This document shows positions 6,887 through 12,199 of a DNA stretch of 12,199 nt, one piece after another (the stretch's first letter is position 1; each line of letters begins with the position of its first letter). Where the stretch lies: the NCBI GenBank assembly GCA_934155005.1, contig CAKPGR010000024.1, positions 1-12,199 on the forward strand, in the 5' to 3' direction. Below the pieces are notes generated by a model. That model was not told the origin of the DNA. It was given only the letters and a program-made list of their open reading frames with translations, and did not search any database. A program made the translations under genes and the position numbers. Source of the stretch: an uncultured Bacilli bacterium. GTDB lineage: Bacteria > Bacillota_I > Bacilli_A > RF39 > UBA660.

Positions 6887-8962
6887 ATGACAAAAAAGAA
6901 AGAAGTAACATATGATGATTTAATTGATAAAGTATCAACTTATTTAAGTGATGAAGATGTTTTATTAATTAAAAAGGCTTGTATTAACTCTACAAATTTT
7001 AATGTAGCTTATATTTTAACAGATATTAATGCTGATGCTGCAACTATATGTGCAGCACTTTTGCGTGATACAGATGATCTTTCTGAATTTGGTGATGAAA
7101 TATCTTCCTTAGTAGAGGGCGTAGATAAAATTAAAAATTTAAATTTTGATTTTAGAAATCCATCTACTATTGCTATGCAAAAGAAAATATTAGTTGGATT
7201 ATCAGATGATGTTAGAGTTATAATGATAAGATTAGCTGAAAGAATAGATGAAATGCGTAATCTATGGCAACATTCTAGTGAAGAACAAAAAAGAGTATCT
7301 AATGAAACTTTACAAATATTAATTCCTATCGCACATAGACTTGGTATGAATAAATATAAAAGCGAATTAGAAGATTTATCACTTAGATATTCAAAACCAG
7401 ATATATATTTTGATATAGTAGATAAATTAAATCAAACTAAACAACAAAGAGATAATTCTGTTAAAATGATGATAGATGATGTATCAAAATTATTAAATGA
7501 AAACAATATAAAACATCAAATAAAAGGACGTTCAAAAAGTATATATAGTATTTATAAAAAACTTGATAAGGGTAAAAAATTTAGTGAAATATATGACCTT
7601 TTAGCCCTACGTGTTTTTGTTGATACCGAAGCCGATTGTTATCAAGTATTAGGTATTATTCATTCAAAATATAAACCAATACCAGGAAGATTTAAAGATT
7701 ATATAGCGATGCCTAAGACAAATATGTATCAAAGTCTTCATACAACAGTATTTGGTATAGATGGATATTTATTTGAAATTCAAATTAGAACATATGAAAT
7801 GGATGAAGTTGCTGAACGTGGTATCGCAAGCCACTGGTCTTATAAAGAGCAAGGTAGTAATAAAAGAGCTACACAAGATAATATGGATCAAAAATTACAA
7901 TTTTTTAGAAATATAATGGAATTAAATAATTCAGAAGCTAGTGATGAAGAAATATTATCGTCAGTAAAAGAAGAATTTAATAGTACTATTTATGTATTTA
8001 CGCCAAATGGAGATGTTATAGAATTACCAGCTGGTGCAACACCTATTGATTTTGCTTATAAAGTTCATAGTGGAGTTGGGGATAAAATGGTTGGTGCTAT
8101 TGTAAATAATAGTATTGTGCCACTTGATTATGAATTAAAAAATCAAGATATTGTTAAAATTAATACTAATAAAAATTCCGTAGGACCAAGTCGTGAATGG
8201 ATAAATATGGCTAAAACAACACAAGCTAAAAATAAAATCCGTTCCTTCTTTAAAAAAATTGATAAAGAAGAAAACTTAAAAAAAGGTGAAGAAATATTAA
8301 ATAAAGAACTTAAAAGTAAAAAAATAACAACTAATAATTTTTATGAAGAAAATAATATTTCTAAAATTTTAAAAGAATTAAAAATGGATGATTTAAATGA
8401 ATTATATGTTGCTATTGGTTCTAATCATCTAAACCCTATTTCTGTTATTAATATTTATACAGGTGAAAATGAAAATAAAGAAGATCTATTGATGAAAAAA
8501 GTTATTACAACAAATAAGCAAACTTTAAAAAATGATATTATAGTTGAAGGTATAGATAATATAAAATTAAGGTTAGCGTCTTGTTGTAAACCAATTCCAG
8601 GGGATAAAATTATTGGCTATATTACCAAAGGGTATGGTGTTTCTGTACATAGAATGAACTGTCCTAATTTAGATGATTTAAATGAGAGATTAATAGATGT
8701 TTCTTGGGGAGATGTTGAAGGAAAAAAATATTCAACTTCAATTATCATAAGAGCTGAAAAAAAGGATAATCTTTTATTAGAAATAATGACTAAGGCTTCT
8801 AATAATGGTATTAATGTTGAAAAAATTAATACATATAATGAAGAAGATAAAGTTGCCTTAGAACTAACTATTATTGTTGAAAATATGGATAAACTAACTA
8901 AATTTATTAATTCAATTTTACAAATTAATAATGTAATAGAAGTAGAAAGAATAATAAAATGA
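6887..8962 (+). CDS. rel: RelA/SpoT-family (p)ppGpp synthetase with a degenerate hydrolase domain
   Basis: The 691-residue protein has the long-Rel layout: HD-type domain (about 15-175), synthetase (about 200-320), TGS (about 367-430), helical and Zn-finger part with LASCCKPIPGD and HRMNC (563-592), and ACT (about 615-690). The synthetase looks active: GRSKSIYSIYKK, YDLLALRVFVD, the Gram-positive-type RFKD loop (268-271), MYQSLH (280-285) and FEIQIRT (296-302, Glu297). The hydrolase looks dead. The segment that carries YIIHP in B. subtilis RelA is missing, the HDVVED motif reads RDTDDL (60-65), and DRLHN reads ERIDE (118-122), so both metal His, the metal Asp and the catalytic Asn are replaced or absent. 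It should make (p)ppGpp from ATP and GDP/GTP on starved ribosomes but not degrade it. The weak site AGAGTGAT precedes the ATG. Its last bases overlap dtd. Confidence 0.95.
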   Translation: MTKKKEVTYDDLIDKVSTYLSDEDVLLIKKACINSTNFNVAYILTDINADAATICAALLRDTDDLSEFGDEISSLVEGVDKIKNLNFDFRNPSTIAMQKKILVGLSDDVRVIMIRLAERIDEMRNLWQHSSEEQKRVSNETLQILIPIAHRLGMNKYKSELEDLSLRYSKPDIYFDIVDKLNQTKQQRDNSVKMMIDDVSKLLNENNIKHQIKGRSKSIYSIYKKLDKGKKFSEIYDLLALRVFVDTEADCYQVLGIIHSKYKPIPGRFKDYIAMPKTNMYQSLHTTVFGIDGYLFEIQIRTYEMDEVAERGIASHWSYKEQGSNKRATQDNMDQKLQFFRNIMELNNSEASDEEILSSVKEEFNSTIYVFTPNGDVIELPAGATPIDFAYKVHSGVGDKMVGAIVNNSIVPLDYELKNQDIVKINTNKNSVGPSREWINMAKTTQAKNKIRSFFKKIDKEENLKKGEEILNKELKSKKITTNNFYEENNISKILKELKMDDLNELYVAIGSNHLNPISVINIYTGENENKEDLLMKKVITTNKQTLKNDIIVEGIDNIKLRLASCCKPIPGDKIIGYITKGYGVSVHRMNCPNLDDLNERLIDVSWGDVEGKKYSTSIIIRAEKKDNLLLEIMTKASNNGINVEKINTYNEEDKVALELTIIVENMDKLTKFINSILQINNVIEVERIIK

Positions 8963-9402
8963 GAATTTTAGTTCAAAGAAGTTTAAATTCTAGTGTTAGT
9001 GTTAATAATAAAATAGTTGGGAAAATAGATAGAGGATTAGTTTTATTAGTAGGATTTACTCATAATGATACAAAAAGTGATATAGATAAATTAATAAAAA
9101 AAGTTTTAAATTTAAGAATATTTGATGATGAAAATGGTGTTATGAATAAATCTGTAATGGATGTTAAAGGAAGCATTTTAAGTATTTCACAATTTACTTT
9201 ATATGCTGATACAAAAAAAGGTAATAGACCAAGTTATATAAATTCCATGAAGCATGATGAAGCTTTAAAAATGTATGATTTATTTAATGAAGAGTTAAGT
9301 AAATATATTGATGTAGAAAAAGGCATATTTGGTTCTTCAATGCAAGTGAATATTTTAAATGATGGACCTATTACAATTATGTTAGAAAGTAATTCCAAAT
9401 AA
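8959..9402 (+). CDS. dtd: D-aminoacyl-tRNA deacylase
   Basis: The 147-residue protein removes D-amino acids (for example D-Tyr) and mischarged Gly from tRNA, a proofreading step after aminoacylation. It starts MRILVQRSLNSSVSV, as Dtd proteins do (MRAVVQRV...). The first active-site motif SQFTLYA is intact at 77-83, and the second reads NDGPITI (134-140), with Ile in place of the usual Val of GPVT, a mild change. Length matches the family (about 145-150). Its ATG overlaps the rel stop (ATGA at 8959-8962), so translational coupling is likely, and rel-dtd is the B. subtilis order too. No good separate ribosome binding site is seen. Confidence 0.95.
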   Translation: MRILVQRSLNSSVSVNNKIVGKIDRGLVLLVGFTHNDTKSDIDKLIKKVLNLRIFDDENGVMNKSVMDVKGSILSISQFTLYADTKKGNRPSYINSMKHDEALKMYDLFNEELSKYIDVEKGIFGSSMQVNILNDGPITIMLESNSK

Positions 9403-9403
9403 T

Positions 9404-9928
9404 ATGAAATGTTATATAACTAAAAGAGAAGAAAGAACGATAAAATTCTTTAAGGATATTCATCATTTAGATGTTGATATGTATTCAAAAGAGTATGTTG
9501 GTAATTTAGAATCAATGATTGATAGAAATATAGATGCTGATATAATAATAGTTGTTAAGGATAAAGAAAATATTGTTGGATATATGGATATACTTTCTTT
9601 AAAAAAAGAAGTATTTGAAAAGATTATTCATTCAAATCAAATAATTGATGATGAAGTATGTAGAAGAGATTTAAAGAGCTTTGATGATGAAAATTATCTT
9701 TATATTTTATCTATTGTTATAAAAAAGGAATATCAAAATGGTGAAGCAATTAAATTAATATTGAAACAATATAATGATTTTATAGGCAGTATAAATATTA
9801 ATGGCATACTAGCAACTACTGTTAGTGCTGATGGATATAAGTTTATAAAAAAATTAGGTTTTAGTGAAGTAAAAAAATTAAAAGAGAATGAAACTTTATT
9901 TTCTTTTAATATAGAAGAGGGTATGTGA
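9404..9928 (+). CDS. GNAT-family N-acetyltransferase
   Basis: The 174-residue protein begins one base after the dtd stop. The GNAT fold is suggested by a beta strand ADIIIVVKD (45-53) followed by NIVGYMDILSL, then LYILSIVIKKEYQNGEAIKLIL (99-120). Here YQNGEA stands where acetyl-CoA pyrophosphate-binding loops read Q/R-x-x-G-x-G/A, so the loop is weakly kept. The C-terminal GYKFIKKLGFSEVKKLK (144-160) is the usual last helix and strand (G/A-x-x-F/Y-x-x-x-GF). Such enzymes transfer acetyl from acetyl-CoA to an amine; the acceptor here cannot be told. The operon position after dtd gives no firm clue. Confidence 0.7.
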   Translation: MKCYITKREERTIKFFKDIHHLDVDMYSKEYVGNLESMIDRNIDADIIIVVKDKENIVGYMDILSLKKEVFEKIIHSNQIIDDEVCRRDLKSFDDENYLYILSIVIKKEYQNGEAIKLILKQYNDFIGSININGILATTVSADGYKFIKKLGFSEVKKLKENETLFSFNIEEGM

Positions 9929-10984
9929 ATGATAAAAAATAAAATCGATTATAAATTAATTAATATAGCTTTGATTGTTGCTATAATATATTTATTAAGT
10001 AAAACTAGTAATGTTTTATTTGGTATTTTTTCTAAGATATGGGATATATCACTTCCATTTTTAATAGCGTTTGTTATTGCTTATGCCTTATATCCATTAG
10101 TTAAATTTTTAACTGATAAACATATTCCAAAGATTATAGCTATTATTATAGTATTATGTATAGTTATAGGATTTTTAACAATATTTGGTGTTATTGTAGT
10201 ACCACTTTTATTTAATCAATTAGGAAGTTTATTTAATGGTATAATTTCTTTTGTAAATGAAATGTCTACCAATTATGATTTAGACTTTGGTTCTTTACAA
10301 AACACTTTGACAAATAGTTTTGATAGTATTATTTCAACAGTAGGTAACTATTTATCAACAGGTGCTGTTAATGTTATTTCAATGTCTATATCCGTTTTTT
10401 CAAAAGTATTTATAGCTTTTGCTGCTTCTATGTATATATTAGCTGATATGGAAACAATTAGAGGAAATGTAAAAAATTATTTGTTAAAAAAATCTAAAAA
10501 ATTCTACAATTATGTTAGTTTACTTGATACAGAAATGCATAATTATTTAACAGGATTTGTTAGAATTATGATTATTTCTTTATTTGAATATACTTTTGCT
10601 TATGTAATTATAGGACATCCAAATGCTATATTACTTGGATGTTTAGCTATGATAGCTAATTTAATTCCTTATTTTGGTGGAATTATAAATAACTTAGTAG
10701 CAGCAGTTACAGCTTTTGTAATTAGTCCAGCTTTATTTATAAAAACACTTATTGTATTTGCTGTTTTATCAATGGTAGATGGTTATATAATTAATCCACT
10801 TGTTTATGGAAAAACAAATGAGGTTCATCCATTAATTGTAATTATGAGTGTATTTGTTGGTGGAGCTTTGTTTGGTATTGTTGGAATTATTATTTCCTTA
10901 CCACTGGCAATTATAATTGTATCAACATTTAAATATTTTAAAGTTGATATGTTAGATAAAATTGAGACTATAAAATCAAAATAA
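9929..10984 (+). CDS. AI-2E family transporter (UPF0118 permease)
   Basis: The 351-residue membrane protein has about eight helices, with two near 10-60, one near 68-95, a long non-membrane part (about 100-145), and the rest from 150 on. Family motifs are visible: NLIPYFGG (244-251), DGYIINPLVYGK (284-295) and VHPLIVIMSVF (299-309), followed by a glycine-rich GGALFGIVGIIISLPLAII. Named after E. coli TqsA, thought to export the AI-2 signal, but members also act as Na+/H+ antiporters or unknown transporters, so the substrate is open. The ATG abuts the acetyltransferase TGA and the site GAAGAGG lies inside that gene, so the two are coupled. It is the last gene of the operon. Confidence 0.9.
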   Translation: MIKNKIDYKLINIALIVAIIYLLSKTSNVLFGIFSKIWDISLPFLIAFVIAYALYPLVKFLTDKHIPKIIAIIIVLCIVIGFLTIFGVIVVPLLFNQLGSLFNGIISFVNEMSTNYDLDFGSLQNTLTNSFDSIISTVGNYLSTGAVNVISMSISVFSKVFIAFAASMYILADMETIRGNVKNYLLKKSKKFYNYVSLLDTEMHNYLTGFVRIMIISLFEYTFAYVIIGHPNAILLGCLAMIANLIPYFGGIINNLVAAVTAFVISPALFIKTLIVFAVLSMVDGYIINPLVYGKTNEVHPLIVIMSVFVGGALFGIVGIIISLPLAIIIVSTFKYFKVDMLDKIETIKSK

Positions 10985-11008
10985 ATATTCATTTTTGAAT
11001 ATTTTTTT
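10983..11008 (+). terminator. Terminator at the end of the seven-gene operon
   Basis: AAATATTCA (10983-10991), loop TTTT, TGAATATTT (10996-11004) followed by T to 11008. The perfect nine-base stem overlaps the last bases of the permease stop codon. Confidence 0.85.
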
Positions 11009-11036
11009 GATAAAAAATTAAAATTTTAAATATAAT
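11007..11036 (+). promoter_or_regulatory. Distal promoter (P1) of the tail-like gene
   Basis: TTGATA (11007-11012), an 18-base spacer and a perfect TATAAT (11031-11036) form a strong sigma-A-like promoter right after the operon terminator, with a start expected near 11043. It is not present in the second leader copy, so it seems particular to the first gene of the array. Confidence 0.55.
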
Positions 11037-11064
11037 CTATGAATTAGAGAAAGGATAAAAGTAC

Positions 11065-11093
11065 TTGAAAAAAATAAATTAATTTGTTAGAAT
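11065..11093 (+). promoter_or_regulatory. Proximal promoter (P2) of the tail-like gene, shared with the second copy
   Basis: TTGAAA (11065-11070), exactly 17 bases, TAGAAT (11088-11093). The same 17-base arrangement recurs in copy 2, which supports it as the real cassette promoter. Start expected near 11100, about 48 bases before the G run. Confidence 0.7.
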
Positions 11094-11177
11094 AAGTATG
11101 TAAAACAAATAATAATATTGACTGAGAGATAAAAAAATTTCAAAGTCGGGGGGGGGGTACAAAACCCTCTTTTTTTT
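11083..11177 (+). repeat. Promoter-leader repeat, copy 1, with G10 run
   Basis: This stretch is nearly identical to 12109-12199. It covers the -10 box, an AT-rich leader with TTGACTGAGAGAT, an A7 run, AAAGTC, ten G (11148-11157), a seven-base spacer, CCCTC and a T run. From AATATTGAC to the end of the G run the copies are identical; earlier they differ by a few substitutions and one inserted A, and after the G run by one base. Ten consecutive G is extraordinary in DNA this AT-rich. Confidence 0.9.
11148..11177 (+). terminator. Terminator-like attenuator in the leader (G run with CCCTCTT and T8)
   Basis: Part of the G run can pair with CCCTCTT (11165-11171) across the loop TACAAAA, using three or more G-C pairs and G-T wobbles, followed by a run of T: the form of an intrinsic terminator placed between promoter and ribosome binding site. 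It tolerates changes in G number. It could be an attenuator; in the copy-2 position it could also end the upstream gene's transcript. Confidence 0.45.
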
Positions 11178-11188
11178 GTGTAAAGGAG
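11167..11188 (+). promoter_or_regulatory. Possible hairpin hiding the ribosome binding site
   Basis: CTCTTTT (11167-11173) can pair with the ribosome binding site AAAGGAG (11182-11188), six Watson-Crick pairs and one G-T, loop of eight. It shares bases with the G-run hairpin, so only one of the two can form at a time. The ATG is nine bases after the site. Confidence 0.4.
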
Positions 11189-11197
11189 TAGATAAAA

Positions 11198-12088
11198 ATG
11201 AATAAAAAGATAATACTAGGAATAATAATAGGTGGAATAATATTTGGAAGTGTAGGAGTGTATGCAGGAAGTAACTTCTATGCGAATGGAATATCAGTAA
11301 GTGCTCCAACAGGATCTAACTTAGGAAGTGATGCAACACTTCAAAACTCACTAGATGAATTATATAGTATAGCGGATAAATATGATGAATTAAAAAAAGA
11401 AATTAATTCATTAAAAAGCGATATGTTAGATGAGATGTATCCTGTTGGAAGTATATACTTTTCAACAAGTATAACAACAGCTAGTGATATATCTAAAAAA
11501 TTTGGTGGGACATGGGAAGCATATGGAACAGGAAAGACATTAGTTGGAGTAGATACAAGTAATACCAATTTTAATACGGTAAGTAAGACAGGAGGAAGTA
11601 GTACAACGACACTTACAGCATCAAACCTTCCAAGTCATAATCATAGTATTCCATCATTGTCTGGAACAGCTGCTGCAACAGGATCTGGATATAGTATCGG
11701 ATATACATCAGCAAGTCGTACAACTAGTACTAATGGTAATCATACACATAATGCTTGGACTGCTGGAATAAGTCCAGGGCTTAATAAATCTAATGTTTGG
11801 TATTTTAATTTTTATCTTAGAGACTTTTGGAATAATATTGTTGTGCATACAAATGCTTCTGATTCAAGGAGTTATGATAGTTATGGACTAGGTTATATTT
11901 CAACAGAAGCTAATGGTAATCATACACATACAGTACCAGATTATTATGCAAATAGTATAAGTGGTATTGCGAACCATTCACATAGTGTAACAACAAAAGC
12001 ATCAACAACAGGCTCAACAGGATCTGGAACATCTTTTACGAATTTACCACCTTATATAACAGTTTATATGTATAAAAGAGTAAAATGA
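11198..12088 (+). CDS. Secreted phage-tail-collar-like fibre protein with four His-x-His motifs
   Basis: The 296-residue product opens with a Sec signal peptide (Lys at 3-4, hydrophobic 5-20, likely cut after VYA at 23) or a membrane anchor. A linker and a short coiled coil (about 50-78, DELKKEINSLKSDM) precede a phage baseplate/tail-collar block: YPVGSIYFST (81-90), KFGGTWEAYG (101-110) and GKTLVGVD (112-119). Then come four His-x-His sites (147/149, 182/184, 242/244, 260/262) and a typical fibre ending, NLPPYITVYMYKRV (282-295). In T4-type fibre tips such His pairs bind metal along a trimer axis, so a trimeric exported adhesin is my inference. No other phage gene is near, and a phage tail protein would not carry a signal peptide. 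The segment between the second and third His pair is unusually rich in Trp, Tyr and Phe and has a different codon style. The ribosome binding site AAAGGAG is strong. Confidence 0.85.
   Translation: MNKKIILGIIIGGIIFGSVGVYAGSNFYANGISVSAPTGSNLGSDATLQNSLDELYSIADKYDELKKEINSLKSDMLDEMYPVGSIYFSTSITTASDISKKFGGTWEAYGTGKTLVGVDTSNTNFNTVSKTGGSSTTTLTASNLPSHNHSIPSLSGTAAATGSGYSIGYTSASRTTSTNGNHTHNAWTAGISPGLNKSNVWYFNFYLRDFWNNIVVHTNASDSRSYDSYGLGYISTEANGNHTHTVPDYYANSISGIANHSHSVTTKASTTGSTGSGTSFTNLPPYITVYMYKRVK
11730..11750 (+). repeat. In-frame 21-base direct repeat, copy 1
   Basis: Identical to 11910-11930, exactly 180 bases (60 codons) away. It encodes the block T/A-N-G-N-H-T-H that carries a metal-type His pair. 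Confidence 0.9.
11910..11930 (+). repeat. In-frame 21-base direct repeat, copy 2
   Basis: Second exact copy of 11730-11750. The two copies bracket the aromatic-rich segment, so recombination between them would delete or duplicate 60 codons without breaking the frame. Confidence 0.9.
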
Positions 12089-12090
12089 TG

Positions 12091-12119
12091 TTGTAAAAAT
12101 AAAAGATATTTGTTAAAAT
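12091..12119 (+). promoter_or_regulatory. Promoter of the next cassette
   Basis: TTGTAA (12091-12096), 17 bases, TAAAAT (12114-12119). It begins two bases after the stop of the tail-like gene and repeats the layout of the 11065-11093 promoter. Start expected near 12126. Confidence 0.65.
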
Positions 12120-12199
12120 GAATATGTAAAACAAAATAATAATATTGACTGAGAGATAAAAAAATTTCAAAGTCGGGGGGGGGGTAAAAAACCCTCTTT
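12109..12199 (+). repeat. Promoter-leader repeat, copy 2, with G10 run, cut by the window end
   Basis: The second copy of the leader has its ten G at 12175-12184, the spacer TAAAAAA, then CCCTCTTT at the window edge. By analogy a gene with its own ribosome binding site should start about 25-30 bases beyond the window. Confidence 0.9.

Noticed and set aside
11083..11197. Known riboswitch or T-box in the leader
   Set aside because: No T-box sequence, specifier stem or recognisable ligand-binding core; the leader is short and dominated by homopolymer runs.
11079..11309. Minus-strand open frame of 76 codons over the leader and tail-like gene start
   Set aside because: It lies opposite the repeated leader and the signal peptide, translates the G run as proline and the A/T runs as low-complexity Phe/Leu/His, and has no ribosome binding site or family resemblance.
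11341..11568. Minus-strand open frame inside the tail-like gene
   Set aside because: Antisense to the conserved collar block; no ribosome binding site or known motif.
11198..12088. Prophage tail region
   Set aside because: No other phage structural, lysis or integrase genes nearby, each unit has its own promoter, and the protein starts with a signal peptide.
11083..12199. CRISPR array or insertion-sequence ends as explanation for the repeat
   Set aside because: Only two direct copies 1 kb apart, each with promoter elements and placed in front of a gene; no inverted ends, no transposase and no regular short spacers.

Overview
The window is very AT-rich, uses TGA only as a stop, and carries a Bacillota-type core gene cluster. 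The order spoVB-like, comN-like, secDF, rel, dtd is the order I know from Bacillus subtilis, where recJ and apt lie between secDF and relA; here they are replaced by one unknown gene. A KinB-like orphan histidine kinase with a perfect Spo0A-box match in front of it also points to a spore-forming ancestry. An uncultured low-GC gut member of the Bacilli is my best guess (inference, no rRNA in the window).

Layout. 1-833: 3' part of a large surface protein (pilin-like stem plus a C-terminal domain of the DUF6273/C-type-lectin-like kind), closed by a terminator. 834-1202: no large gene; it holds a possible 25-30 residue hydrophobic microprotein, a long hairpin and Spo0A-like boxes. 1203-2429: six-helix sensor kinase. 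2474-3766 (minus): SpoVB/MurJ-type flippase. 3856-10984: one compact plus-strand operon of seven genes (comN-like, secDF fusion, unknown 167-residue protein, Rel alarmone enzyme, dtd, GNAT acetyltransferase, AI-2E-family permease) with gaps of 0-15 bases or small overlaps, ending at a clear terminator. 10985-12199: an accessory cassette in which a secreted phage-tail-collar-like protein sits behind a leader that contains a run of ten G; the same promoter-leader unit with the same G10 run starts again right after its stop codon and runs off the window.

The two most striking points are (i) this repeated promoter/G10 leader driving an exported, His-x-His-rich fibre-like protein, which looks like a phase-variable or attenuated surface-protein array, with two mutually exclusive hairpins that could free or hide the ribosome binding site; and (ii) a Rel protein whose synthetase half is intact but whose HD hydrolase half has lost nearly all metal-binding and catalytic residues, unusual for this phylum. 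Surface-variable genes at both edges flank an otherwise conserved secretion/stringent-response core.
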